Notes: generated by a model not told the origin, from the sequence alone. A stretch of DNA of 64,000 nucleotides from Sulfitobacter guttiformis (GCF_003610455.1 NZ_RAQK01000001.1:1984001-2048000); one strand, 5' to 3'; positions 29,076 through 38,211 are shown, counted from the first letter of the stretch. Program-made: numbers and translations.

Positions 29076-29107
29076 GCACGACAGCAGTGTTGAACGCTGT
29101 CGCGTGC
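29076..29107 (+). other. Stem-loop just upstream of the SDR gene
   Basis: CGACAGC (29079-29085) and GCTGTCG (29096-29102) form a perfect 7-bp stem with a 10-nt loop. Outer GCA/TGC pairing (29076-29078 with 29105-29107) is possible across a 2-nt bulge. It ends 17 nt before the ATG at 29124 and could lie in the 5' leader of the SDR-photolyase transcript or mark a protein-binding inverted repeat. Confidence 0.45.
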
Positions 29108-29123
29108 GAACTAACTGAAGGTC

Positions 29124-29789
29124 ATGAATAGATTTTTGATTATTGGCGCCTCGGGCGGAATTGGTGCGGCACTTGTATCGGTTTTGTCCGGTCAGGGCGC
29201 CGAAGTTGTTGAACTCTCACGGTCCGTCCACGGGTTTGACATAACGGATGAAGCCAGTGTGGAGGCGCATATGGACGCGTTGCAAGGTCCATTCGGTGGT
29301 GTGATCGTGGCCACGGGCGCGCTTGAGATTGGCGGGGCCGAGCCAGAGAAAACCATCCGCGCCGTAAGTGCGAAGGCTATGGCTGACCAGTTTGCTGTAA
29401 ATGCCATTGGTCCCGCTCTGGTATTGCGCCACGCGGGGCGTCTGCTGCCACGTGAGGGGCGAAGCGTTTGTGCGGTGTTAACAGCGCGTGTAGGATCTAT
29501 CGGGGATAACCGGATCGGCGGCTGGACCAGCTACCGTGCAGCCAAGGCCGCCGCCAACCAGATTGTGCATACTACCGCTATCGAGCTGGCACGCACGCAC
29601 AAAGAGCTGGTCTGTGTGGCGCTACACCCCGGAACAGTGCAGACTCCATTCACGCAAAAATATCTGGGGCGGCATCCGGCAGTGCCTGCACAGGAAGCAG
29701 CGGAGAACCTGATGAATGTGCTAAACGGATTGAAGCCTGAAGACACCGGCGGCTTTTTCGATTGGGCCGGTGAAAAGGTTACATGGTGA
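29124..29789 (+). CDS. Short-chain dehydrogenase/reductase (CsgA/C-factor type)
   Basis: This 221-residue protein is an NAD(P)-binding SDR with the glycine motif GASGGIGAAL (8-17), the NAIG (N93) position and the catalytic YxxxK pair (Tyr137, Lys141). The C-terminal part is short, as in the C-factor-like subgroup. The substrate is unknown. The ATG has GAAGG just before it. The last bases overlap the photolyase start by 7 nt, so the two proteins are made from one message and may act in the same stress response. In Rhodobacter related SDR and photolyase genes are controlled by oxidative-stress sigma factors. Confidence 0.85.
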   Translation: MNRFLIIGASGGIGAALVSVLSGQGAEVVELSRSVHGFDITDEASVEAHMDALQGPFGGVIVATGALEIGGAEPEKTIRAVSAKAMADQFAVNAIGPALVLRHAGRLLPREGRSVCAVLTARVGSIGDNRIGGWTSYRAAKAAANQIVHTTAIELARTHKELVCVALHPGTVQTPFTQKYLGRHPAVPAQEAAENLMNVLNGLKPEDTGGFFDWAGEKVTW

Positions 29790-31312
29790 GCCGTCTCGTT
29801 CTGGTGTTGGGCGACCAACTGTCAGAAGGTTTGAGCGCGCTGCGCGAGGGCAACCGACAGACGGATACCGTAGTCATGGCAGAAGTGGTCGAAGAGGCGA
29901 CCTACGTTAAACATCACCCCAAAAAAATTGCGCTAATTTTTAGCGCCATGCGCAAATTTGCAGCGGCTTTGGAGGACGACGGTTGGACTGTGGCCTATAG
30001 CCAGCTTGATGATACGGATAATGCAGGCTCTATCGTAGGGGAGCTGTTGCGCCGCGCCGAGCAGACAGGAGCGGCCGAGGTGCTCTGTACCGAGCCGGGT
30101 GAGTGGCGGCTGATTTCCAAACTGACCCATGCGCCGATCAAGACAGTCATCCTGCCGGATGACAGGTTTCTAGCCTCGCACGGTGAGTTCGAGGAGTGGG
30201 CCGAGGGGCGCAAATCCCTGCGGATGGAGTATTTCTATCGTGACATGCGGCGCAAGACGGGCCTGCTTATGGACGGTGATAAACCCGAAGGCGGCCAGTG
30301 GAATTTTGACCACGACAACCGCAAACCGGCGCCCGGTAGTATCGCCCCCGAAGGCCCGCTAAGGTTCGAGCCTGACAATATCACCGGCGACGTTCTGGCA
30401 CTGGTCGAGAGCCGGTTTGGCGACCACTTCGGCGCATTACGGCCCTTTTGGTTTGCCACAACGCGTTCGCAGGCCCTGCAGGCTCTGGACCATTTCATAG
30501 GGCATTCGTTGCCCACGTTTGGCGACTATCAGGATGCCATGCTGCGAGGCGAAGACTTCTTGTACCACGCGATTATCTCTCCCTACCTCAATATCGGGCT
30601 TCTTGGGCCGCTGGAAGTTTGCCAAGCTGCTGAAAAGGCATATCGGAATGGGGATGCGCCAATCAATGCCGTGGAGGGCTTTATCCGTCAGATCATCGGC
30701 TGGCGGGAGTACGTGAGAGGCATCTACTTTCTTGAAGGTCCGGAATATGCTGCGCGCAATGTTCTTAAGCAAAAACGCGATTTACCCGCGATGTATTGGG
30801 GCGCTGAGACGAAAATGGCCTGTATGGAGGCAGCCATCGGTCAGACCTCCCGCGAGGCCTATGCGCATCACATACAGCGCCTGATGGTCACCGGTAATTT
30901 CGCCTTGTTGGCGGGAATTGACCCGGGGCAGGTGTCGCAATGGTATTTGGAGGTTTACGCGGACGCGTTCGAGTGGGTTGAGGCCCCAAATGTTGTCGGC
31001 ATGAGCCAGTTTGCCGACGGTGGCGTCATCGCGTCAAAGCCATACGTGTCTTCAGGCGCCTACATCAACAAGATGTCGGACTACTGTAAAGGATGCAGTT
31101 ATAAGGTGAGCCAGAAGACAGGTGAGGGGGCATGCCCTTTTAACACGCTCTATTGGCACTTCCTTGACCGGCATCGTGATCGGTTTTCCGGCAATCCACG
31201 CATGGGAAACATGTACGGCACATGGGACCGGATGGATGCCGAAAAGAGGGCAACGGTTCTGTCCGACGGACAGTCAGTTCTGGATAAACTGGACGCGGGC
31301 GAGGTGGTGTAG
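29783..31312 (+). CDS. FeS bacterial cryptochrome/photolyase (FeS-BCP class)
   Basis: The 509-residue flavoprotein belongs to the PhrB/CryB class, which contains an iron-sulphur cluster and repairs (6-4) photoproducts or regulates gene expression in light. The antenna domain starts RLVLVLGDQLSEG. The FAD domain includes GWREYVRGIYF and the ARNVLKQ region. Four cysteines fit the 4Fe-4S ligands of PhrB: Cys347 (in KMACME), Cys435 and Cys438 (CKGC) and Cys451 (GACPFN). All are present, so the cluster should be intact. It overlaps the SDR gene by 7 nt. Whether it repairs DNA or acts mainly as a light regulator (as CryB does in R. sphaeroides) cannot be told here. Confidence 0.93.
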   Translation: MVSRLVLVLGDQLSEGLSALREGNRQTDTVVMAEVVEEATYVKHHPKKIALIFSAMRKFAAALEDDGWTVAYSQLDDTDNAGSIVGELLRRAEQTGAAEVLCTEPGEWRLISKLTHAPIKTVILPDDRFLASHGEFEEWAEGRKSLRMEYFYRDMRRKTGLLMDGDKPEGGQWNFDHDNRKPAPGSIAPEGPLRFEPDNITGDVLALVESRFGDHFGALRPFWFATTRSQALQALDHFIGHSLPTFGDYQDAMLRGEDFLYHAIISPYLNIGLLGPLEVCQAAEKAYRNGDAPINAVEGFIRQIIGWREYVRGIYFLEGPEYAARNVLKQKRDLPAMYWGAETKMACMEAAIGQTSREAYAHHIQRLMVTGNFALLAGIDPGQVSQWYLEVYADAFEWVEAPNVVGMSQFADGGVIASKPYVSSGAYINKMSDYCKGCSYKVSQKTGEGACPFNTLYWHFLDRHRDRFSGNPRMGNMYGTWDRMDAEKRATVLSDGQSVLDKLDAGEVV

Positions 31313-31385
31313 CGTCCTTGCCCGCACAGGATCACCTGATGCCTTGTTAATTAGTCGCCGTATTTCTCGAGGTTCAGCAACGCTG

Positions 31386-32183
31386 CTATTGTTGAATCTG
31401 GAGAGATACACTCATTGTTTCGCGGGCATTGCCCATCCGCATTCCCGAAACCGGCGCTGCGTCGATTGAATCGCGGCCCACAGCAAGTCGTACATACCGT
31501 TCGTCCGGCGAAATACCGTTGGAGACGTCAAACGCGACCCAGCCCAGCCCGTCGATGTGCGCCTCGGCCCAAGCATGGCTGGCATCCTGATCAATGCGGT
31601 CATCCATCATCAAATATCCGCTGACATAGCGCGCGGGAATGCCGGCATGGCGCACGGCGGAGATGAAAATTTGCGCGTGGTCCTGACAGACGCCACCCCC
31701 AAGACCCAGCGCCTGCTCTGCCGTGGTGGTCACATCGGTAACGGCCTTGCCATAAGGTGCCGCGGCGAGAATTTTTTCTGACAGGCTGTGCAGTTCGTTC
31801 AGATTGCCGCCGGAATCGGTGATAAGTTCCGATAACTTTGCGATCCCGCTGCCAGCCATGGTGCGGTTGGTAGATTGCTTGAAGTGCCACAGGGGGGCGG
31901 TGCCATAGACCTTGCCGTAAATGCCATCGGAACTGTGGGTTTCGACCTCGCCCGACACGGTCAGGGCGATCTGGGTCGCGCCGTCTTTTGCCTGAATAAG
32001 GGTGCAGTGATTGTTATATTGGTCGGTACAGGAAAGCTCTCGTGTACCGCCCTCGATCGCAATGTCCCAGTTCAGCACTGTTTGTTGACGGTCTGTGACA
32101 GGGGTCAGGCGCAGCTGCTGGAGACCGTAGAGCACGGGCATATCATAAGAATAACGCGTGGTATGGGTGATTTTCAGCTTCAT
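31386..32183 (-). CDS. Transglutaminase-like cysteine peptidase/ligase (Anbu-associated)
   Basis: This 265-residue protein has an N-terminal beta domain (Bact_transglu_N type, MKLKITHTTRYSYDMPV) and a transglutaminase-like core with a complete catalytic triad: Cys166 (GGGVCQDHA), His203 (ASHAWAEA) and Asp219 (VAFDVSNG). It has no signal peptide, so it should act in the cytosol. In this cluster such enzymes are thought to cut or form amide bonds in peptide conjugates; that is inference from gene neighbours. It follows the alpha-E gene by 35 nt and is the last of a three-gene series on the minus strand. Its end faces the photolyase gene's end. Confidence 0.9.
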   Translation of the reverse strand: MKLKITHTTRYSYDMPVLYGLQQLRLTPVTDRQQTVLNWDIAIEGGTRELSCTDQYNNHCTLIQAKDGATQIALTVSGEVETHSSDGIYGKVYGTAPLWHFKQSTNRTMAGSGIAKLSELITDSGGNLNELHSLSEKILAAAPYGKAVTDVTTTAEQALGLGGGVCQDHAQIFISAVRHAGIPARYVSGYLMMDDRIDQDASHAWAEAHIDGLGWVAFDVSNGISPDERYVRLAVGRDSIDAAPVSGMRMGNARETMSVSLQIQQ

Positions 32184-32218
32184 CTGCTCTGCCTGTCTGT
32201 TAAGCTGTTAAGCCCTTG

Positions 32219-33160
32219 TTATCCGTTGAACCGGTAGTCCTGTTCGATCTGCGCACCGATGGCGTTGTTCTCGCGGATGAAGGTGCTGATGAACTGGTGC
32301 AGCCCGTCATTAAATATTGATTCGATGGTGTGCTGCCGCAGCGCCGCAAGCTGGGCGTCGATCAGATCGTGGGAGGGCATGCGGTTGCCGTAATCCTTCG
32401 CAAGATAAGCGAGATTTTCCTCGATAATACTGCTGGCGAAATACAGCGACCGCGGGAACCGTGTGTCGAGTATAAGGAACTTTGCGATGCCGATAGAGGT
32501 CATTTCACCCTCGCCGAGCCAGCGAAACGAGCGATGTGCAGAGACAGACCGTAGCACGGTTTCCCATTGCACGTTGTCCAGCGGCGAGCCCACGAAGCTG
32601 GCCGAGGGAAGGAGAGTATAATATTTCACATCGATGATGCGCGCTGTATTATCCGCGCGTTCCAAAGCGGTGCCAATTTGGGCAAAGTCGTAAATATCGT
32701 TGCGCAGCATTGTGCCGTGCAACGCCCCGCGCACCAGTGCACTGTGGCGGCGGATTTCGCCCAGCAGTTTTGGCAGGTCGATATCGCGCACAGGATGTTT
32801 GAGCGCATCTTTCATCGCCATCCAGTTTTCATTGACAGCTTCCCAGACCTCGGTGGTGAGCGCCGTGCGTACCATGCGGGCATTTGTGCGCGCACTTCCC
32901 GTGACGGCCATCACGCTGGAGGGATTGCTGGCGTCGCGCAGCAGATAATCAACCACATGCTCGGCTGTGTAGGTATCATATTTCGCGTCATATCCGTGAC
33001 GCACGCCTGCCGTGGTAACAACGGATTTCCAGTCGGAAGTTGTGTCATTGGAGCGGGTGAGCGCGATGCGGAATCCTGCCTCGATCAGGCGCGCGGTATT
33101 TTCGCTGCGCTCCATAAAACGGAACATCCAATAGAGGCCCCCTGCGGTTTTTCCCAGCAT
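32219..33160 (-). CDS. Alpha-E domain protein (Anbu-cluster helical protein)
   Basis: The 313-residue product is almost entirely helical, with the family's conserved start MLGKTAGGLYWMFRFMERSE and repeated Arg/Asp/Glu positions such as LERADNTARIID. The alpha-E family has no known catalytic activity. It is nearly always encoded beside a circularly permuted ATP-grasp protein and a transglutaminase, and probably acts as their partner. The open frame extends 63 nt upstream, but ATG 33160 is right, as GGAGGA lies just before it across the end of the ATP-grasp gene (only 4 nt between stop and start). Confidence 0.92.
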   Translation of the reverse strand: MLGKTAGGLYWMFRFMERSENTARLIEAGFRIALTRSNDTTSDWKSVVTTAGVRHGYDAKYDTYTAEHVVDYLLRDASNPSSVMAVTGSARTNARMVRTALTTEVWEAVNENWMAMKDALKHPVRDIDLPKLLGEIRRHSALVRGALHGTMLRNDIYDFAQIGTALERADNTARIIDVKYYTLLPSASFVGSPLDNVQWETVLRSVSAHRSFRWLGEGEMTSIGIAKFLILDTRFPRSLYFASSIIEENLAYLAKDYGNRMPSHDLIDAQLAALRQHTIESIFNDGLHQFISTFIRENNAIGAQIEQDYRFNG

Positions 33161-33164
33161 TGCT

Positions 33165-34592
33165 TTAGTCCTCCAGAACCCAAGTATCTTTGGTCCCGCC
33201 GCCCTGACTTGAATTGACCACAAGCGAGCCTGCCTGAAGCGCCACGCGCGTCAGACCGCCGGGGGTGATCTCGATTCCGTTAGGCGAGACAAGAACAAAC
33301 GGCCGCAGATCGACGTGACGCGGGGCGAGGCCCTTTTTCGCAAATATTGGCACAGTCGACAGCGAAAGTGTTGGTTGTGCTATATAGTTAGAAGGGTTGG
33401 ATTTGAGTTTATCCGCGAAATCCGAAAGCTCCTGCCGGCTGGCAGCTGGACCAACAAGCATTCCATAGCCGCCCGAACCGTGGACCTCTTTGACGACAAG
33501 CTCGGCCAGATTGTCGAGCACATATTTCAGACTGTCGGGTTCTGCGCAGCGGAAGGTATCGACGTTTTTAAGGATCGCCTTTTCGCCAGTATAAAATTGG
33601 ACAATATCGGGGATGTAGGAATATATCGCCTTGTCGTCCGCAATGCCGGTGCCAGGGGCATTGGCGATGGTGATATTGCCTGCGCGGTAGACGTCCATGA
33701 TGCCCGGCACGCCCAGCATCGATTCCGGTTTGAAGTTCAGCGGATCGAGGTAATCGTCATCGACACGGCGGTAGAGCACATCGATCACCTTGTACCCTTG
33801 GGTGGTGCGCATCGCGATATGGCCGTCGACCACACGCAGGTCGTGGCCCTCGACCAACTCGACGCCCATCTGGTCGGCCAGAAACGAATGCTCGAAATAG
33901 GCAGAGTTGTGGATGCCGGGGGTAAGGATCGCGACAGTGGGCCTGCCGCCGCATTTGGATGGCGCGCAAGCCGCCAGTGAGCGGCGGAGGTTTTTGGGAT
34001 AATCGCTGACCGGTTTGACCCTGTTCTGGCTGAAAAGCTCTGGGAACATTTGCAGCATCGTCTCACGATTTTCGAGCATGTAGGAAACGCCCGAAGGCGT
34101 GCGGGCGTTATCCTCGAGAACGTAGAAATCGTCCTCGCCGGTGCGCACAATATCTGTGCCAACGATATGGGTATATACGTTGCCCGGTGGTGTCATGCCG
34201 ATCATCTGGGGCAGGAAGGCCGAGTTATTTGCAACAAGCTCAATCGGGATGATCCCCGCGCGCAGGATTTCCTGACGGTGGTAAATGTCGTGCAGGAACA
34301 TGTTGATCGCACGCACGCGCTGCTCAATCCCTTTGGAGAGCTTGGTCCATTCGCGATTGGCGATGATGCGCGGTATAAGGTCGAAGGGGATAAGCCGCTC
34401 CTGTGCAGCCTCCTGACCGTAGACATTGAAAGTAATGCCCGTGCGTCTGAAAAACGCTTCGGCCTCTTTTGATTTTTTCTTCAGGCGCGAGGGGTCCTGC
34501 CCAGAAAACCATGTTTTATAAGCGCGGTAAGGCTCCCGCACATTGTCGGGCGCTGACAGCATTTCGTCAAAGTGATTTGGTTGTTCATCCAT
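33165..34592 (-). CDS. Circularly permuted type-2 ATP-grasp protein
   Basis: The 475-residue protein belongs to the circularly permuted ATP-grasp family (DUF404/DUF407), predicted amide ligases that activate a carboxylate with ATP and couple it to an amine. Visible family features include DFYVLEDNARTPSGVSYM, the VAILTPGIHNSAYFEH segment, RVDDDYLDPL and the Gly-rich ATP loop GSGGYGMLVGPA. No homologue is firmly assigned a substrate. It leads the ATP-grasp/alpha-E/transglutaminase series and is divergent from the DUF2126 gene across 234 bp, so both units may share control. Confidence 0.93.
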   Translation of the reverse strand: MDEQPNHFDEMLSAPDNVREPYRAYKTWFSGQDPSRLKKKSKEAEAFFRRTGITFNVYGQEAAQERLIPFDLIPRIIANREWTKLSKGIEQRVRAINMFLHDIYHRQEILRAGIIPIELVANNSAFLPQMIGMTPPGNVYTHIVGTDIVRTGEDDFYVLEDNARTPSGVSYMLENRETMLQMFPELFSQNRVKPVSDYPKNLRRSLAACAPSKCGGRPTVAILTPGIHNSAYFEHSFLADQMGVELVEGHDLRVVDGHIAMRTTQGYKVIDVLYRRVDDDYLDPLNFKPESMLGVPGIMDVYRAGNITIANAPGTGIADDKAIYSYIPDIVQFYTGEKAILKNVDTFRCAEPDSLKYVLDNLAELVVKEVHGSGGYGMLVGPAASRQELSDFADKLKSNPSNYIAQPTLSLSTVPIFAKKGLAPRHVDLRPFVLVSPNGIEITPGGLTRVALQAGSLVVNSSQGGGTKDTWVLED

Positions 34593-34826
34593 GCATGAAA
34601 TCCTATCGGAATTTATGCATACTACAACGTAGCAAATGGGGCGGGTTGTAGTTAACCCTTGAGAAGGGCTGCGGCGAGATTACTTTTTAGGCATAACGCG
34701 AACTGGCGCGCCGTGCTTGTATCATTATGGTGCAGGGGAGTGTTGCAACTGGTCGCGCAGTGGTGCCACTCATGAACAGAACCGGACGGCCGACCCGCCC
34801 CTGATAGACGCAAGGAGACAAGAATT
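34593..34826. promoter_or_regulatory. Divergent promoter region with an 8-bp inverted repeat
   Basis: This region separates the ATP-grasp series from the DUF2126 gene and holds no plausible gene. It contains the inverted repeat ACTACAAC (34621-34628) / GTTGTAGT (34645-34652), separated by 16 nt, and a second small hairpin CCCTT/AAGGG at 34656-34668. Both lie close to the ATP-grasp side and could be operator or leader structures for that unit. AAGGAGA ahead of the ATG at 34827 is the ribosome site of the plus-strand gene. Confidence 0.5.
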
Positions 34827-37800
34827 ATGTCAATCACCGCAAGCATCTATCACCTGACGCATTACAAGTATGATCGCCCCGTGACGCTGGGCCCCCAGTT
34901 GATCCGCCTGCGTCCTGCCCCTCATTCGCGAACACGTGTGATTTCGCACAGCCTCACAGTCTCGCCTGCCGCCCATTTCGTGAACCACCAGCAGGACCCT
35001 TATGGCAATTGGCAGGCGCGGCTGGTGTTTCCCGAACCGGTGCGCGAATTCAAGATCGAGGTCGACTTGGTGGCGGATATGTCGGTCTATAACCCGTTCG
35101 ATTTCTTTGTGGAGGACAGCGCCAAGGAATTCCCGCTGACCTATGATGCGGATATCGCGCCCGACCTGAGCATTTATATGCGGACCGAGCCTGTGGGCCT
35201 GCTTTTGCAGGCGTTTTTAGGTAGTGTGTCGCGCAGCCCGATGGTCACGATCGACTTTCTGGTGATGCTCAACAGCCGCTTGGCCTCCGAGATAAATTAC
35301 GAGATCCGGATGGAGGCGGGGGTGCAGCCTGCAGAGACAACTCTGGGCCGTGCCGCTGGATCATGCCGCGATACAAGCTGGCTGCTGGTTCAGGTACTGC
35401 GCAATCTGGGGCTCGCGGCGCGCTTCGTGTCGGGGTATCTGATCCAGCTCAAGCCTGATCTGATCGCCATTGACGGGCCTGCCGGGACAGACAAGGATTT
35501 CACGGATCTGCATGCTTGGGTCGAGGTCTATCTGCCCGGTGCAGGCTGGGTCGGCCTTGATCCGACCTCGGGTCTGTTGGCAGGCGAGAGCCATATCCCG
35601 CTCGCCGCGACGCCACATTACCGTCACGCGGCACCGATTTCGGGCGTGGCCAGCGCGGCGGATGTGGAATTTTCCTTTGATATGCAGGTGACCCGCACCG
35701 CCGAGCACCCCCGCATAACCAAGCCATTCTCGGAAGATGCATGGCAGGCGCTTAACGCGCTGGGCCACAAGATCGACGCGCGACTGGATGCGGGCGACGT
35801 GCGCCTCACAATGGGAGGGGAGCCCACTTTTGTGTCCATCGATGATTTCGAAAGTGACGAGTGGAACTCTGACGCTGTCGGCCCTACCAAACGCGGGCTG
35901 GCAGACAACCTTATGCGACGCTTGCAGGACAGGTTTTCGACCGGCGGGTTGCTGCATTACGGACAGGGTAAATGGTATCCGGGCGAAACGCTGCCGCGGT
36001 GGACCTTTTCGCTGTACTGGCGCAAGGACGGGCGCCCGATTTGGCGCGATGCCGAATTGCTGGCGCGTGAGGACACACACGAGGATGTCGGACCGGATGA
36101 TGCCCAGAATCTGCTGACCGCGATTGCGGCGCATCTATCTGTGCCACCTGAAAATGTGTTGCCCGCATTTGAGGACCCCGCCGAGTGGATCATCAAGGAA
36201 GGCAATCTGCCCGCTAATGTGACACCTGAAAACTCCAAGCTGGCCGACCCCGAGGAACGTGCGCGAATCGCAAAGGTGTTCGAGCGCGGGCTGAGCACAC
36301 CTGCAGGATATGTTCTACCAGTGCAGCGCTGGCAGGCGCGGGCATCGAGCCGGTGGATGTCCGAGGTTTGGAACCTGCGACGTGGCAAAGTGTTTCTTGT
36401 GGCGGGCGACAGTCCTGTCGGCTACCGCCTGCCGCTGGGGACTTTGCCCCACATCCCGCAGAGTGATTACCCGTTTATCATGCCGCAGGACCCAACAGAG
36501 GCACGCGGCCCGCTACCCGATGTGGTGCGACAGGCCGCTCCCGTCAAAGAGCAGCCAGTTGCGCACCGGACGGATGCCACCGCAGGGCAGCAACAGGTCG
36601 AACAAACGTTGAAAGACATGGATGGGCGTGTGCGCACCGCCATCTCGGTAGAGCCGCGCGACGGGCGATTATGTGTATTTTTACCTCCCGTCGAAACGCT
36701 CGAGGATTACTTGGAATTGATCGCGGCCGTTGAGGCGGCGGCAGGTTATATCGGACGTAAGGTTCTGATCGAAGGCTACGCGCCCCCCTCTGATCCGCGC
36801 ATCGAAGTTATGCGTATCGCCCCTGACCCCGGCGTGATTGAGGTGAACATCCACCCCGCCGCGAACTGGAAAGACTGTGTTGCAACCACACAGGCAGTCT
36901 ATGAAGAAGCACGGCAGTGTCGCCTCGGCGCGGATAAATTCATGACAGACGGGCGCCATACCGGTACGGGCGGCGGCAATCACGTTGTCGTGGGCGGTGC
37001 GACCCCCGCCGACAGTCCGTTTCTAAGGCGGCCTGATCTGTTGAAAAGTCTGATCCTGTTCTGGCAGCGGCACCCCAGTTTGTCCTACCTCTTTGCGGGA
37101 ACATTTGTTGGCCCCACATCGCAGGCGCCACGCATCGACGAGGCGAGGCATGATGTGCTGTATGAACTCGAAATTGCGCTCGACCAGATTTGGCCACCCA
37201 GCGAAGGGGCTGTGCCGCCTCCATGGCTGACAGACCGGCTGCTGCGCAACGCATTGATTGACGTGACGGGAAACACGCATCGCACCGAAATTTGCATCGA
37301 CAAGCTGTACTCTCCCGACGGTCCAACAGGACGTTTGGGACTGGTGGAGTTTCGCGGCTTTGAGATGCCGCCCGATCCGCGGATGAGCCTTGCGCAGCAG
37401 CTTTTGATCCGCGCAATCATCCTGCGCTGTTGGGAGAACCCTATCAGCGGCAATCTCACTCGCTGGGGCACTACGTTGCACGACCGCTTTATGCTCCCTG
37501 ATTTCATCTGGGAGGATTTCACCGATGTGCTGTCCGATTTGCGGCTACATGACCTACCGCTTGATCCGGCATGGTACGAGGCGCAGGCCGAGTTCCGCTT
37601 TCCGTTCTGCGGAGAGGTCAAGTATGAGGGCGTCACGCTGGAATTGCGACAAGCGCTGGAGCCGTGGCACGTGCTGGGCGAGACCGGCGCGATTGGCGGG
37701 ACAGTACGTTATACCGACAGTTCGTCCGAGCGGATGCAAATATCGCTGAAAGGCGCCAACCCCGACCGGTACAACGTAACGGCAAACGGGCGTGTTGTAC

Positions 37801-38147
37801 CTCTGAGCCCAACTGCGACAAATGGCGTGCGTGTGGGCGGGGTGCGGTACAAGGCGTGGAAACCCTCGCTATCGCTGCATCCGGTGCTGGAGGTGGATGT
37901 GCCGCTGCGGTTTGATATCTACGACAGCTGGACCGGCACATCGCTAGGGGGCTGCCGCTATCATGTGGCGCATCCGGGCGGGCGAAGCTTTGATACTTTC
38001 CCTGTTAACGGCAACGAGGCCGAGGCGCGCAGGTTGAGCCGGTTCGAGAAGATGGGCCACACCCCCGGCGCATTCACGCCCGTACCGGAGCGCCCCCATC
38101 CCGAGTTCCCCATGACCCTTGATTTGCGGCGCAGGCCTGGTCTGTAG
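34827..38147 (+). CDS. Large transglutaminase-DUF2126 (putative amidoligase) fusion protein
   Basis: This 1106-residue cytosolic protein has an N-terminal beta domain, a transglutaminase core with Cys180 (AGSCRDTSW), His229 (DLHAWVEVY) and Asp245 (GLDPTSG), and a long C-terminal DUF2126 region (about 320-1106). That family is described in Pfam as a putative amidoligase; its GGGNHVVVGG (about 709-718) and conserved Arg/Glu/His residues would bind nucleotide and metal. The protein thus combines an amide-bond-cutting (or transferring) head with a possible amide-bond-forming tail. It converges with anbu across a long hairpin. The domain reading is firm and the chemistry is predicted. Confidence 0.92.
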   Translation: MSITASIYHLTHYKYDRPVTLGPQLIRLRPAPHSRTRVISHSLTVSPAAHFVNHQQDPYGNWQARLVFPEPVREFKIEVDLVADMSVYNPFDFFVEDSAKEFPLTYDADIAPDLSIYMRTEPVGLLLQAFLGSVSRSPMVTIDFLVMLNSRLASEINYEIRMEAGVQPAETTLGRAAGSCRDTSWLLVQVLRNLGLAARFVSGYLIQLKPDLIAIDGPAGTDKDFTDLHAWVEVYLPGAGWVGLDPTSGLLAGESHIPLAATPHYRHAAPISGVASAADVEFSFDMQVTRTAEHPRITKPFSEDAWQALNALGHKIDARLDAGDVRLTMGGEPTFVSIDDFESDEWNSDAVGPTKRGLADNLMRRLQDRFSTGGLLHYGQGKWYPGETLPRWTFSLYWRKDGRPIWRDAELLAREDTHEDVGPDDAQNLLTAIAAHLSVPPENVLPAFEDPAEWIIKEGNLPANVTPENSKLADPEERARIAKVFERGLSTPAGYVLPVQRWQARASSRWMSEVWNLRRGKVFLVAGDSPVGYRLPLGTLPHIPQSDYPFIMPQDPTEARGPLPDVVRQAAPVKEQPVAHRTDATAGQQQVEQTLKDMDGRVRTAISVEPRDGRLCVFLPPVETLEDYLELIAAVEAAAGYIGRKVLIEGYAPPSDPRIEVMRIAPDPGVIEVNIHPAANWKDCVATTQAVYEEARQCRLGADKFMTDGRHTGTGGGNHVVVGGATPADSPFLRRPDLLKSLILFWQRHPSLSYLFAGTFVGPTSQAPRIDEARHDVLYELEIALDQIWPPSEGAVPPPWLTDRLLRNALIDVTGNTHRTEICIDKLYSPDGPTGRLGLVEFRGFEMPPDPRMSLAQQLLIRAIILRCWENPISGNLTRWGTTLHDRFMLPDFIWEDFTDVLSDLRLHDLPLDPAWYEAQAEFRFPFCGEVKYEGVTLELRQALEPWHVLGETGAIGGTVRYTDSSSERMQISLKGANPDRYNVTANGRVVPLSPTATNGVRVGGVRYKAWKPSLSLHPVLEVDVPLRFDIYDSWTGTSLGGCRYHVAHPGGRSFDTFPVNGNEAEARRLSRFEKMGHTPGAFTPVPERPHPEFPMTLDLRRRPGL

Positions 38148-38167
38148 TGTTTATGTCTTGAAATGTG

Positions 38168-38211
38168 CGGTAAATAGATGCGACCCGCAGGACCGGCGCA
38201 TTTATTTACCG
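38168..38211. terminator. Long hairpin between convergent DUF2126 and anbu genes
   Basis: GGTAAATAGATGCG (38169-38182) pairs with CGCATTTATTTACC (38197-38210) with one G-U wobble, and C38168 pairs with G38211, giving a 15-bp stem and a 14-nt loop. It spans the last codons of anbu and the intergenic space. It lacks a long T-run but is a plausible stop or RNA-stability structure for both converging transcripts. Confidence 0.6.
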
